Part shown: positions 36,275 through 45,967 of the stretch, in pieces
How the letters are laid out: every line of letters begins with the position of its first letter
How positions within the stretch are numbered: position 1 is the stretch's first letter
Source of the DNA: Psychromonas sp. SA13A
Lineage (GTDB): Bacteria; Pseudomonadota; Gammaproteobacteria; Enterobacterales; Psychromonadaceae
DNA: 64,000 bases
Direction of reading: 5' to 3'
Assembly (NCBI RefSeq): GCF_011378715.1
Contig: NZ_WTKU01000001.1
Span: 124,001 to 188,000 of the forward strand
Position numbers and translations under genes: made by a program
Notes under the pieces: model-generated
Seen by the model: the letters and a program-made list of their open reading frames with translations, nothing else
Database searches by the model: none
Told to the model about the DNA's origin: nothing

Positions 36275-37012
36275 GTGGAACAAATTTGGTATGTATTGCC
36301 TGTAGTGATGTTCGCGGCTGTGGTGCGAGGATATAGTGGATTTGGTTTTGCTGTGATTGCAGTGGTGGGATTAAACTTCTTTTTTGAGCCACAGCAAAGC
36401 ATTGCCATTGTTTTATCTTTAGATCTAATTTGCAGTCTAAATTTATGGCAACAAGCCGTTAAACAGGCGAATTTTCCCGCCTTAAAAAGGTTAGTGATAG
36501 GATCTATATTCGGTATTCCTATCGGTTACAGCTTTTTGCTTTTAATTCCTGCAGAAACACTAAAGCTCTTAATTTGTTTAGGTGTTTTAACTTTAGCCGC
36601 TTTGCTTTTCTCAAGTTACAGACCTTTTAATGCAGAAAAAAACATCACTAAAGTAGGTTTTGGTTTGGCATCAGGGGCCGGTACTGCCAGCGCATCAATC
36701 GGTGGGCCAATGATTGTGTATTACATGTTATCAAGTAATTTACCAACGAGTAGCCAACGCGCTACGATGATTTTATTTTTTATTGCCAGTGAAGCATTAA
36801 CTGTGATCACCCTTATTAGTGGTGGGCTAGTGGATGACTCGCTACCCCAGGCATTATTAATACTAACTCTACCAACTTTGTTAGCGGTGTATTATGGACA
36901 ATACTTATTTAACAAAAAACCACCTCAATCATTAAAAAGTTTTGCCTTACCTATCATGGTTGTAGTGGCTTTACTTGGCATAGCAAATTCAGCACATACC
37001 TTATTAACATAA
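36275..37012 (+). CDS. TauE/SafE-family sulfonate exporter (IsfE-like)
   Basis: 245 residues, about eight membrane helices, starting with GTG after AAGGAAA. RGYSGFGFAVIAV at the start and SGAGTASASIGGPMIVYYML in the middle are the two glycine-rich family repeats. TauE/SafE proteins (former DUF81) export sulfite, sulfoacetate or, as IsfE, isethionate. Divergent from tpa with shared operator-like repeats, and no sulfite-producing xsc in the window, so isethionate export is the best guess. Confidence 0.85.
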   Translation: MEQIWYVLPVVMFAAVVRGYSGFGFAVIAVVGLNFFFEPQQSIAIVLSLDLICSLNLWQQAVKQANFPALKRLVIGSIFGIPIGYSFLLLIPAETLKLLICLGVLTLAALLFSSYRPFNAEKNITKVGFGLASGAGTASASIGGPMIVYYMLSSNLPTSSQRATMILFFIASEALTVITLISGGLVDDSLPQALLILTLPTLLAVYYGQYLFNKKPPQSLKSFALPIMVVVALLGIANSAHTLLT

Positions 37013-37021
37013 CCTTCAGAG

Positions 37022-37057
37022 AGCCACTTGGTTCTAGTGAACCTAGTGGCTTTATTT
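37022..37057 (+). terminator. Terminator of the tauE-like gene
   Basis: A 13-bp stem with one mismatch (AGCCACTTGGTTC with GAACCTAGTGGCT), then TTTATTT. It begins 10 bp after the stop. Confidence 0.85.
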
Positions 37058-37665
37058 AGCATAAAAATGCAACCCATCCCTTATTATAATACTCTTCAAA
37101 TACTCCCTATATAGCTGTTTTAAATACTATTAACGGCGCACCATGCCCTTTTAAATTTATGAATAAGTCAACCATCAGGATCAACTGCCTTCTTTTGCTA
37201 ATGTGTAGCTTTACTGATGTATAGCGATACAAAACTAACCAGCGCCGTTACCAATCACAAGGTGCATTATCAATCGGCAATGGGCATATAAACCACGATA
37301 CAAAGTCTATATAGGACATAAAGGCGCAGTAGGCTATCAATGTAAGTGGTCACTATGCTTTGTTAATAAACGCTGTTAAGCCCCATTAGAGGTACTATTA
37401 TTAGATGCACTTATGACCTGAATCCAAGAAGAACTAAAAGAACCTCAAGCTAAACAATCCCAGCTTAGTATTAACAGATGCAATTAATGCAATATGCAAT
37501 CTAAAACGAGCGGTATTCGCCATAAGAAATTAACTTTCTTTACTTGTTAAAAGTCAGCAGGTTAAAACTTAGCAAATTAGTAGGTTAAGAATCATGGGAA
37601 TGGCTTATTACTGTAAATTACAGGACAGCAGGAAGGCTTTTTTGTTGCAGTAGTCAGAGGCTAAT

Positions 37666-37692
37666 TAGGTAAGTAGGTAAGTAGGTAAGTAG
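37666..37692. repeat. 8-bp tandem repeat
   Basis: More than three perfect copies of TAGGTAAG in the gene-poor stretch, a likely site of slippage. Confidence 0.85.
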
Positions 37693-37830
37693 TGGAATAA
37701 TTAAACAGTTAAAAACAATTTGATACTTGTCAATAAGCCCTTGTAAATAGAACTTGTAAATAGCTTTAATGCTTAAAAATAAGCACGACTATTGCAATTT
37801 CAGTGCACTTTTCATTTATATTTACCTAAT

Positions 37831-37863
37831 AAAAAAGCCCGCTATTAGAACCTAATAGCGGGC
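37831..37863 (-). terminator. Terminator of the tauABC operon
   Basis: A perfect 12-bp GC-rich stem (37837-37848 with 37852-37863, loop AAC). On the minus strand a T run follows. It lies 28 bp past the tauC stop. Confidence 0.92.
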
Positions 37864-37890
37864 AAATAATGTAGATTTATATCTTATTTT

Positions 37891-38877
37891 TTAATTGTAT
37901 CCTTTCCAAGGGATTAATTTAGATTCTAAATAGCGCATCAATAGGTCAAAACAATAGGCGATAATACCAATTACAATAATGCCGGCGATCACCACATCAG
38001 TCACTAGGAATTCAGAGGCATTTAATACCATAAAGCCAATACCACGTTCTGCTGCGACCATTTCAGCGGCAACTAAGGTTGTCCAACCAAAACCGATAGC
38101 AATACGCATTCCAGTCATAATGTCAGGCATTGCACCTCGAGCGATAACCTGCGTGATCACCTGCCATGGTGTTGCGCCCATTGAGTACGCAACTTGGATT
38201 TGCTCAATACGCACCGACGTCACGCCAGAACGAGCACTGAGTACAATAGGTGATAACATGGCTAAGAAAATAAGCGTCACTTTACTTGACTCATCAATAC
38301 CTAACCAAATAATAATAAGCGGTAGATAAGCTAATGGTGGAAGAGGACGATAGAATTCAATTAAAGGATCAAAAATCCCACGAAAAACACGATTACAACC
38401 AATCGTAATACCTAATGGAATACCGATTAAACAAGCCAGTAAAAAGGCACCAAAGATACGTACTAAACTCGCATTCAAATGTTCAACAAGTGTTGCACCG
38501 GCAAACCCATCAACCGTGATATCAATTAAACGCTGCACCACATCAACAGGTGAAGGTAAAAAGATTGGCTTAATAAATCCACCTTCCGTAGCAATAGCCC
38601 ATATAGCAATAAAGAAAATAGTTGAAAAAACACCAATTAAACGACTATCACCAGCACCGGGTGTACCAAAATATTCACCACTTTGTACGGCACTTGGCGC
38701 AGTCATTTTTTTAATTTTAAGTTGTATTTTATCTAACAATGAAACCGACGCGGCTGCACTTTCACGCTCTTCTTTAGTGTCTACCATTTGCGGCTCTTTA
38801 GCTGCTTTGCTGTTTACTATTTTTTTCTTGGATTCACCTATCGAGCTTGAACCCATTTCTTTAGTCATACTGGTCAT
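37891..38877 (-). CDS. tauC: Taurine ABC transporter permease TauC
   Basis: 328 residues. The membrane domain (about 85-320) has the SsuC/TauC signature EFYRPLPPLAYLPLIIIWLGIDESSK and the EAA loop AYSMGATPWQVITQVIARGAMPDI. An unusually long, charged N-terminal region of about 70 residues precedes it; the family is usually nearer 275. AAGGAACG before the ATG supports this start, although internal Met codons exist. Last gene of tauABC, 9 bp after tauB. Confidence 0.93.
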   Translation of the reverse strand: MTSMTKEMGSSSIGESKKKIVNSKAAKEPQMVDTKEERESAAASVSLLDKIQLKIKKMTAPSAVQSGEYFGTPGAGDSRLIGVFSTIFFIAIWAIATEGGFIKPIFLPSPVDVVQRLIDITVDGFAGATLVEHLNASLVRIFGAFLLACLIGIPLGITIGCNRVFRGIFDPLIEFYRPLPPLAYLPLIIIWLGIDESSKVTLIFLAMLSPIVLSARSGVTSVRIEQIQVAYSMGATPWQVITQVIARGAMPDIMTGMRIAIGFGWTTLVAAEMVAAERGIGFMVLNASEFLVTDVVIAGIIVIGIIAYCFDLLMRYLESKLIPWKGYN

Positions 38878-38886
38878 AATCGTTCC

Positions 38887-39726
38887 TTAGGCTACGGCCA
38901 ATTCATCGCCATGAATAATGGCTAATACTTTTTCACGCATCGCTATAAATTCGGGGCTAGATTTAACTTGTCTTGCATCTCTGCAATCTAAGAATTGTTG
39001 ATTAAAATTTAACTCGAATTGATGTGTTATACGGCCAGGGCGAGGAGACATCACCACTAATCTAGTTGCTAATAACAAGGCTTCATCAACACTATGCGTA
39101 ATAAAAAACATCATCTTGTTGGTTTTACGCCACACATCTAGTAACAACTCTTGTAATGACTCGCGAGTGAGCGCATCCAGTGCACCTAAAGGCTCATCGA
39201 GTAACAACATTTTAGGGTCATTAGTTAACGCACGAGCAATCCCAACACGTTGCTGCATACCACCTGAAAGTTGATAAACCTTATGCTGATGAAAGTCTTC
39301 TAAACCAACCAGTTTTAGATATTCCGCAGCACGTTCGCGACGTAATTTTTTATCCACCCCCTGCAGTTTTAAACCAAACTCAGTATTTTCAATCACATTT
39401 AACCAAGGTAATAATGCGTGTTTTTGAAACACTACTCCGCGGTCAGCATCTGGCCCAGTCACTTCATCGCCAATCTCTTTGCCACATAACACCCTTGGAT
39501 AACCTTTTACTTTACTGTTACCTAAGGTTAGATACCCTTTACTTGGAGAAATAAAACCAGCAATAAGATTTAGCAACGTTGTTTTACCACAACCTGATGC
39601 TCCTAAAGCAACCACTAAGTCACCTTGCTCCATGGTCAGATTTACATCTGATAAAGCTGTCACCGACTCGCCACCCTCTGAGCCGGGATAGACAACTGAG
39701 ACTTCGCAAACTTTCAATGTGTTCAT
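38887..39726 (-). CDS. tauB: Taurine ABC transporter ATPase TauB
   Basis: 279 residues. Walker [13 protein letters not shown] (about 43-54), signature [15 protein letters not shown], Walker [12 protein letters not shown] and the switch His in FITHSVDEA are all present. An insert around 75-90 ([22 protein letters not shown]) is seen between Walker A and the Q-loop, as in TauB-type ATPases. Drives uptake through TauC. Confidence 0.93.
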   Translation of the reverse strand: MNTLKVCEVSVVYPGSEGGESVTALSDVNLTMEQGDLVVALGASGCGKTTLLNLIAGFISPSKGYLTLGNSKVKGYPRVLCGKEIGDEVTGPDADRGVVFQKHALLPWLNVIENTEFGLKLQGVDKKLRRERAAEYLKLVGLEDFHQHKVYQLSGGMQQRVGIARALTNDPKMLLLDEPLGALDALTRESLQELLLDVWRKTNKMMFFITHSVDEALLLATRLVVMSPRPGRITHQFELNFNQQFLDCRDARQVKSSPEFIAMREKVLAIIHGDELAVA

Positions 39727-39767
39727 TACAACGCTCCTAAATTAATATTCTTAACGTAATTGATGAG

Positions 39768-40775
39768 TTATAGTTTTGATGCCGCAATTGCGTATTCAGG
39801 ATTAACAAAGACACTATAATCAGGCATTAAATCGTTAATTTTATTTTCTTTTTTCAAAAATTCTGACGTTGATTTTAAAGATTTGGCAGCACCACCATCG
39901 GCACCACAACCCAACCAATTACATGATAATTGTTGCGTGAAAGTAGGGAATTCATAAAGCCCTAATACACTTGCAACTTGGTTAACATCACTGCCAGATA
40001 TTTTTGCGATTGATTTTGCAATGGGATGAGATGCATCAAAGGTATCTTTGTTGCTACGGTATTCTTGATCAAGATCACCGGCTATTTTCAATACCTTAGC
40101 CATAAAATCCGCATTTTCTTTGCCGAATTCTTTATCAACGATCAAGCCATCAAAAGTAGGTTTTCCCCATGAACTTAAGGTTTTAGAGGTAATTAATACA
40201 TCACCATCTTTTTTGATATTGCCTAATACAGGATCCCAGATAAATGCACCGTCAATATCACCTCGTTGCCATGCTGCGTTGATAGTATTAGGTTGCATAT
40301 TCGTTAATTTAACGTCTTTATCCGATAAACCAAATTGTTCCAATGCAAACAGAGCATGGAAATGGGTTGTTGATACAAAAGGAACCGCAATACGCTTACC
40401 TTTAAGATCTGATGGTGCAGTAATACCACTTCCCTTACGTACCACTAACGCCTCCGCATCGGCGATATTTTCTAAAATCCAAACTAATTCAACTTCGATA
40501 CCACGACTCACTGCGGCAGCAATTGGGCTAGAACCTGCAGAAGCAAGGTCAATTGAACCTGATGCCATCGCAGTGATTACTTTGGCACCAGAATCAAAAC
40601 GTTTCCATTTCACCTCATAACCCGTTTCTTTTTCAATTAACTTTTCATTAATCGCATGCTTCCAAGGGTTATTCATACCCATATACCCGATAGTGACATC
40701 CTTTGCGCTTACCGTAGATGCAAATAATAGCGCTGCCATGGCTGTCATTAACTTGGTTGGTTTAGATTTTTTCAT
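39768..40775 (-). CDS. tauA: Taurine-binding periplasmic protein TauA
   Basis: 335 residues with a signal peptide ending near VSA (residue 24). The binding domain has SGSIDLASAGSSPIAAAVSRGI, FVSTTHFHALFALEQF and AFIWDPVL, typical of TauA rather than the alkanesulfonate protein SsuA. First gene of tauABC, divergent from tauR. The AGAGCCAG element lies about 85 bp upstream. Confidence 0.94.
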   Translation of the reverse strand: MKKSKPTKLMTAMAALLFASTVSAKDVTIGYMGMNNPWKHAINEKLIEKETGYEVKWKRFDSGAKVITAMASGSIDLASAGSSPIAAAVSRGIEVELVWILENIADAEALVVRKGSGITAPSDLKGKRIAVPFVSTTHFHALFALEQFGLSDKDVKLTNMQPNTINAAWQRGDIDGAFIWDPVLGNIKKDGDVLITSKTLSSWGKPTFDGLIVDKEFGKENADFMAKVLKIAGDLDQEYRSNKDTFDASHPIAKSIAKISGSDVNQVASVLGLYEFPTFTQQLSCNWLGCGADGGAAKSLKSTSEFLKKENKINDLMPDYSVFVNPEYAIAASKL

Positions 40776-41081
40776 CTTAAAATTCCTTATTTATCTGATG
40801 CTCTGGATGTGACGTAACTTTCGTTATTTAAACTACGCGGTGAAAAAAATAAGATACAGAGCCAGTTTTTTAAATTCATGGTCCACGATTAATCACTTAA
40901 TTTTATAAGCCCATTTTCATAACAACCATTTTCACAACCTGTAATTATCCACAACAGGAGTAAGGTTAAAACACAGGTTGGCTCAAAAATTGCCTTAACA
41001 ATGCATTAACAAACCGAAATACTGTTAAGCACATGAAAACTTATAAACAAAATTCGCTCCAACTTTTAACGCAGGTACCCT
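40776..41081. promoter_or_regulatory. Divergent tauA / tauR control region
   Basis: 306 bp. It holds GATACAGAGCCAG (40853-40865) on the tauA side and TTGGCTC (40978-40984) on the tauR side, so GAGCCA and TGGCTC again face each other, as between tpa and tauE. They are candidate TauR operators. No small gene is visible. Confidence 0.55.
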
Positions 41082-42587
41082 ATGGTTGATTTTTTAATGA
41101 ATATTGAGCTGCATCAAAACAGCACTTATCAACAACAGATCCGTGAAAAATTAGTCGAGCTAATCGAGCAAGATGCCTTTGGTGACAAGGCCTTACCCTC
41201 AGGTAGGAAGATGGCACAACTATTGAAAGTATCCAGAAATACGGTCGTACTTGTGTATGAAAGTTTAGTCGATGAAGGTTTTCTAATTGCGCGTAAACGT
41301 AGTGGATTTTTTGTACACCCTGACTTACTTATGGTGCAACGCCTCCCCAATTCGGTGCAAAAAAACCATTTAGCAGAGACACCAAACCTCAATCAACCGA
41401 ATTGGTCTAAACGCTTACAAAAACACCCTAGCCAGTTATCGACCCTCAATAAAGATGAAAACTGGAGCAAGTATCCCTACCCTTTTATTTATGGCCATAT
41501 TGACGTCAGTGAGTTTCCGCTTTATCAATGGCGAGAATGTTCACGAATAGCAGAAAGCAAAGGCAAATTACATGAATGGGTTGAAGGTTATATCGATATG
41601 GATGATCCACAGTTGGTATCGCAAATTCGCCAACAAATTCTATCAAAACGAGGTATTAGCGCAGATCCCGATGAAATACTAATTACTCTTGGCACACAAA
41701 ATTCTCTGTTTTTATTAACTAGCTTATTAGCAGACAAGTCAGTGACTTTCGGCGTAGAAAATCCCGGTTATGCAAATTTACGACATGTCATTTCACTATG
41801 TGATAGCCCAATGAAGGCGTTGGAAGTTGACCATCAGGGATTAAAAGTAGGTGAACAACTTAATGATTGTGATTATGTCTGTGTGACACCGAGTCACCAA
41901 TACCCATCGACTGTCACCATGAGTATAGAGCGTCGTAAAGCTTTGCTTGAGCAAGCTTCAAAGGATGACTTTATTGTTATTGAAGATGATTATGAAAGTG
42001 AAGTTAACTTTATTGAAAAACCGCTTCCCGCTTTAAAAAGCTATGACCAAGATGGTCGAGTTATTTACACCGGCAGTTTATCCAAGTCGCTAACACCAGG
42101 TATACGTATTGGTTATATGGTGGCGGATAGATCATTGATCACCGAGTTACGTACATTACGCACTTTGCATTATCGCCACCCACCGTCTAACAACCAACGT
42201 ATTACAGCTCTATTTATTAGCCAAGGTTATTACGATAGCCATGTACGCCGTATGCGCCGTACTTATGAAAAAAAATGGTTACAGATGCAACAAGGTATTG
42301 AACAGTATTTATTGAATTGTGAAATCCACTCTACACCCGGTAGCTTCTGTTTCTGGATAGGATTACCTAAAACTATCACTAGCCATAAATTACGTGAAGT
42401 AGCTGCACAACAAGGTATTTTAATTGAATCAGGCGATACTTTATTTATGCAACAAGACGCCCCAAAAAACTATATAAGGTTAGGTTTTTCCGCCATCAAT
42501 ATTGATAAAATTTTACAGGGATTAGCCATACTAGGCGGCCTGATCGCACAATTAGAACGAAAGGCACTTAACGATAAAACCGCTTGA
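41082..42587 (+). CDS. tauR: MocR-family transcriptional regulator TauR
   Basis: 501 residues. An N-terminal GntR winged helix (about 15-85, ALPSGRKMAQLLKVSRNTVVLVYESLVDEGFL) is fused to a class I aminotransferase-like domain (about 135-490) with the PLP lysine in YTGSLSKSLTPGIRIGYM. TauR uses PLP and taurine to activate taurine genes. Divergent position from tauA and the cluster's content support this name over PdxR or GabR. Either ATG 41082 or 41097 may be the start. Confidence 0.9.
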   Translation: MVDFLMNIELHQNSTYQQQIREKLVELIEQDAFGDKALPSGRKMAQLLKVSRNTVVLVYESLVDEGFLIARKRSGFFVHPDLLMVQRLPNSVQKNHLAETPNLNQPNWSKRLQKHPSQLSTLNKDENWSKYPYPFIYGHIDVSEFPLYQWRECSRIAESKGKLHEWVEGYIDMDDPQLVSQIRQQILSKRGISADPDEILITLGTQNSLFLLTSLLADKSVTFGVENPGYANLRHVISLCDSPMKALEVDHQGLKVGEQLNDCDYVCVTPSHQYPSTVTMSIERRKALLEQASKDDFIVIEDDYESEVNFIEKPLPALKSYDQDGRVIYTGSLSKSLTPGIRIGYMVADRSLITELRTLRTLHYRHPPSNNQRITALFISQGYYDSHVRRMRRTYEKKWLQMQQGIEQYLLNCEIHSTPGSFCFWIGLPKTITSHKLREVAAQQGILIESGDTLFMQQDAPKNYIRLGFSAINIDKILQGLAILGGLIAQLERKALNDKTA

Positions 42588-42825
42588 GTCGTTCTCCCTA
42601 ATAACAATAAACGCTAATAGCTATTATAGCCGTTGCAATTATTGCTTGAATTTAAGATAGCAACTTATTGAAAGCAACTGATTAAAGTAACTATGAAAAT
42701 AGCTATGAAAGCAAATGCTTAAAACTGAGGCAAAGTTTAAATCGCTCATAGTCACTGATAGAAAAGCTTAAACGAGCCTCAATAATTGTAACAGATCTTA
42801 AATAGCGCCCTCTTGTATACTTTAC

Positions 42826-43587
42826 TTATCGTGCTAACCAACCACCATCTACGGCAATTGTATAACCATGGATATAGTTTGCGGCCTCGGAAGCTAAAAA
42901 CACGCAAGGCCCTGCAATATCTTCAGGTGTGCCCCAACGCTCAGCAGGAATACGCTCAAGGATCGCAGTATTCCGTGCTTCATCGGCTCTCAATGCCGTC
43001 GTATTATTTGTTGCCATATATCCAGGCGCGATAGCATTAACATTAATTGAAAATTTGGCCCACTCATTCGCCATGGCTTTAGTGATACCCATTAATGCAC
43101 TCTTTGATGCAGTATAAGAAGGGACACGTATACCACCTTGGAAAGAAAGCATCGAAGCAATATTAATGATTTTCCCTCCCTGCTTCTGTGCAATAAACTG
43201 CTTGGCAACGGCTTGAGACATAAAAAAAGCAGTCTTAGTATTAACATTCATTACGTCATCCCAGTTTTCTTCTGAGAAATCGAGCGCATCTTCACGGCGA
43301 ATAATACCGGCGTTATTCACCAAAATATCAATTTTATTAAAGCGCTGTAGTGTTTCTTTAATGATATCCGCAATACCATCTTGTTTAATTAGGTCAGCAC
43401 GCAGGTCAAGAAACTCATAACCGGCAGCTTCCATTTTTTCCATAGTCTGCACTGGAGCAGAACGATTCACACCAACCACTTTACAACCAGCTTCTGCCAA
43501 CCCTAGTGCAATAGCCTGCCCTAAGCCAGTATTACAACCAGTCACAATTGCCACTTTATTTTGTAAACTAAATGATTCCAAAATCAT
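42826..43587 (-). CDS. kduD: 2-dehydro-3-deoxy-D-gluconate 5-dehydrogenase KduD
   Basis: 253 residues, classical SDR. TGCNTGLGQAIA (cofactor), NNAGIIRRED, the Ser in NIASMLSFQGG, YTASK, and the KduD-like C-terminus RWGTPEDIAGPCVFLASEAANYIHGYTIAVDGGWLAR. It acts in pectin/uronate breakdown, reducing 2,5-diketo-3-deoxygluconate. AAGGA before the ATG at 43587 decides the start over 43611. Divergent from kdgR. The partner isomerase kduI is not in the window. Confidence 0.93.
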   Translation of the reverse strand: MILESFSLQNKVAIVTGCNTGLGQAIALGLAEAGCKVVGVNRSAPVQTMEKMEAAGYEFLDLRADLIKQDGIADIIKETLQRFNKIDILVNNAGIIRREDALDFSEENWDDVMNVNTKTAFFMSQAVAKQFIAQKQGGKIINIASMLSFQGGIRVPSYTASKSALMGITKAMANEWAKFSINVNAIAPGYMATNNTTALRADEARNTAILERIPAERWGTPEDIAGPCVFLASEAANYIHGYTIAVDGGWLAR

Positions 43588-43680
43588 AATATCTTCCTTA
43601 ATTACTTTCACCTGAACAAAGAAATAACCCTAAACAGCCATGCTTCAATATACACAAAAAAACCACAACCAACAAATATT

Positions 43681-43701
43681 ATTGAAACGATGTTTTATAA
43701 T
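43681..43701. promoter_or_regulatory. Candidate KdgR box upstream of kduD
   Basis: ATTGAAACGATGTTTTAT closely fits the known enterobacterial KdgR consensus (TGAAAC-N2-GTTTCA core). It sits in the kduD-kdgR divergent region, about 95 bp before kduD. Confidence 0.7.
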
Positions 43702-43840
43702 TAACATCAAATAATAAATAACTTACTTTCTGATAGAAAATATTACTGTTTTTAAATTTTTAAAAAGGACTTTTAAAAATACTGCACTACACTATCCCAC
43801 ACTATATAATGTATAAAATAGTGCTTAATAAGGATAAACA

Positions 43841-44626
43841 ATGGATAAACCAACTCAGCCTGAATCAGTCTCATCCGTATTAAAGGTATTTAGTATTTTA
43901 CAAGCCCTGGGTGAACAAAAAAATATCGGTGTATCCGAGCTATCACAACGCTTAATGATGTCTAAAGCAACAACTTACCGATTTTTGCAAACTATGAAAA
44001 CACTCGGTTATGTAACGCAAGAAGAGGAAGCGGATCGATACGCTTTAACCCTAAAACTGTTTGAATTAGGCGCGAAGTCGCTAGAGTACGTAGATTTGAT
44101 TGGCTTAGCTGATAAAGAGATGCGATTCATTTCAGAGCAAACTAATGAAGCATTACACTTAGGCGCATTAGATGACGATTCAATTATTTATATTCATAAA
44201 ATTGATTCTAATTACAGCTTAAGAATGCAATCAAGGATCGGTCGCCGTAACCCTCTTTATAGTACCGCTATTGGGAAAGTGTTATTAGCTGAACGTGAAC
44301 AGGATTTTATTCGTGATACATTATCTCGCGTTACATTTGTTAAGCACACAGAGAAAACATTAGAGAACACGGATCAACTCATTGCTGAATTAACTTTGGT
44401 TAAAGAACAACACTATGCACAAGATAACCAAGAGCAAGAATCGGGATTAAGATGCATTGCCGCACCAATATATGACAGATTTGGCACAGTGATAGCTGGT
44501 ATTTCAATTTCACTACCTACAATACGTTTTGATGAAGATCGCCTCAGCTATTATGTTGGCTTATTACATCAAGCAGGTAAAAATGTGTCATCTCAATTAG
44601 GTTTTAAAGATTACCCAAGCCTATGA
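43841..44626 (+). CDS. kdgR: IclR-family repressor KdgR
   Basis: 261 residues. IclR helix-turn-helix (about 10-65, VSSVLKVFSILQALGEQKNIGVSELSQRLMMSKATTYRFLQTMKTLGY) and effector domain (IYIHKIDSNYSLRMQSRIGRRNPLYSTAIGKVLLA, GLRCIAAPIYDRFG). Identity to E. coli KdgR is high by eye across the whole length. It releases operators on binding 2-keto-3-deoxygluconate. Its stop overlaps the next start (ATGA). Confidence 0.95.
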   Translation: MDKPTQPESVSSVLKVFSILQALGEQKNIGVSELSQRLMMSKATTYRFLQTMKTLGYVTQEEEADRYALTLKLFELGAKSLEYVDLIGLADKEMRFISEQTNEALHLGALDDDSIIYIHKIDSNYSLRMQSRIGRRNPLYSTAIGKVLLAEREQDFIRDTLSRVTFVKHTEKTLENTDQLIAELTLVKEQHYAQDNQEQESGLRCIAAPIYDRFGTVIAGISISLPTIRFDEDRLSYYVGLLHQAGKNVSSQLGFKDYPSL

Positions 44627-44955
44627 AAAAACCATTAAAAGCGGTATTGACGTCAGCCTTCATCTATCCAGGATTAGGGCATTTTTTGTTTAAGTACTAC
44701 GTAACGGGTGCAATTATTATGGCGGGGTTTTCTGTACCGTTATGGTTATTGATTAAAGAAATGTTTACTAAAACAGAGCAAGTAATAATAAACATTCAAC
44801 GAGGAGAGATCCCCTTAACTATCGACGCGATCAGCGATGCTATTTTAATGAGCTCCGGTGCAAGCATGCAAACTCTTAATATGTACTCTTATGCGCTACT
44901 CGCTTTTTGGATTATAGGTATAGTGGATATATATAGAGTATCTTCAAAGAAGTAG
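44623..44955 (+). CDS. Small membrane protein coupled to kdgR
   Basis: 110 residues. It starts inside the kdgR stop (ATGA overlap). Two or three membrane helices (about 8-45 and 87-103) flank a soluble loop of about 40 residues. AFIYPGLGHFLFKYYVTGAIIM resembles the short TM2/DUF5683-like helical hairpin proteins common in bacteria. The role is unknown, and the coupling to kdgR may be only positional. Confidence 0.7.
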   Translation: MKKPLKAVLTSAFIYPGLGHFLFKYYVTGAIIMAGFSVPLWLLIKEMFTKTEQVIINIQRGEIPLTIDAISDAILMSSGASMQTLNMYSYALLAFWIIGIVDIYRVSSKK

Positions 44956-44971
44956 TCATTAAGACGATTAG

Positions 44972-45826
44972 CTACTTCTTAACCAATAAAATATCGCAAG
45001 GCAACTTGGTTAATAGCGCGGTTGTGGTGCTGCCGATCCAGAGTTGCTCTAGTTTATTTCTAGTCACCATCCCCATTACTAAGATATTACTATTATTTTT
45101 GGCAATATATGCACTTAGTGCGACCTCAGGCACGCCCTCCAATAAAATGCATTTACCAGAAGAGACGCGATATTTCTTAGCAAAATCTGCTAACCCATCT
45201 CGATGCATCGCTAATATTTTATGCTTGTATTTCACTAATACTGAGGTCACATAATAACAATGCGCAACAACCCAGCCTGCTTTTAATAGGCGCGACCAAC
45301 TTTCAGTTAATGCAATAATATTTTCGTCGATAGTACCTGACCTAGCATGCTCATGTAATGGATCAACAGCAGCCACCAATTTAATAGGATCATTCCAGGC
45401 TTTATGGTTGAGCAATAGCACAGGACAATCGATATCTGTTAACTTTTGAAAGATTGAATGTCGTTTCTCAACCACATTATCTTCAATCACAACGAGGCTA
45501 TTTGCATTCTGTTTAATGTCAGTATTAAGGACTTTAAGATAATCGGCAGATTGATTAATCACTATCTCTACATTAATCGCATTCATGTCAAAAAATTTAA
45601 TTAATTTTGCTTTTTTTAACTCTATTTTTGCCATTAATTCATCGAGTAAAGTATCTTTTTCAGTGAATAGATGCCAATAACCACGCCCCTTTAATTGTGT
45701 ACTTGCATCGATGATTATTTTCAGCGTTGTTTGATGCGGCGGAATAAGATGAACCAGTTTATCTAATGAAGTCGTTTGGTAATAAAAGCGACTATCAATA
45801 AACCAAATAAATTGTTCTGTAATCAT
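44972..45826 (-). CDS. Tandem universal stress protein, UspE-like
   Basis: 284 residues: two Usp domains (about 5-140 and 145-284). The second ends in LVMGMVTRNKLEQLWIGSTTTALLTKLPCDILLVKK, with the G-x9-G-S/T nucleotide motif. The first looks degenerate in its nucleotide site. The frame continues to a TTG at 45880, but neither that nor the ATG at 45826 has a ribosome site; 45826 is chosen because the domain begins there. It converges on the small membrane gene with only 16 bp between. Confidence 0.8.
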   Translation of the reverse strand: MITEQFIWFIDSRFYYQTTSLDKLVHLIPPHQTTLKIIIDASTQLKGRGYWHLFTEKDTLLDELMAKIELKKAKLIKFFDMNAINVEIVINQSADYLKVLNTDIKQNANSLVVIEDNVVEKRHSIFQKLTDIDCPVLLLNHKAWNDPIKLVAAVDPLHEHARSGTIDENIIALTESWSRLLKAGWVVAHCYYVTSVLVKYKHKILAMHRDGLADFAKKYRVSSGKCILLEGVPEVALSAYIAKNNSNILVMGMVTRNKLEQLWIGSTTTALLTKLPCDILLVKK

Positions 45827-45967
45827 ATATAAATTCACATTAATAGAGAGTTGATCGAGTATATACCTGTTATCAATCAAGATGCAAAAGCCAACAAGTC
45901 GTGAGTTAAACAGGTTCTAAATCAAGATGACTTGAGTATTACCATTGCACATTAACAGAATACAAAA

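Larger units (their letters stand above)
37013..37890. other. 878-bp gene-poor stretch
   Basis: No intact gene. The stretch 37310-37490 has a broken plus-strand frame (reads ...GHKGAVGYQCKW..., then stops), which could be gene debris, but no family is recognised. A tandem repeat and terminators of the flanking genes are listed separately. Confidence 0.5.

Noticed and set aside
40120-40620. 166-codon plus-strand frame antisense to tauA
   Set aside because: Shadow of tauA; composition mirrors the real gene.
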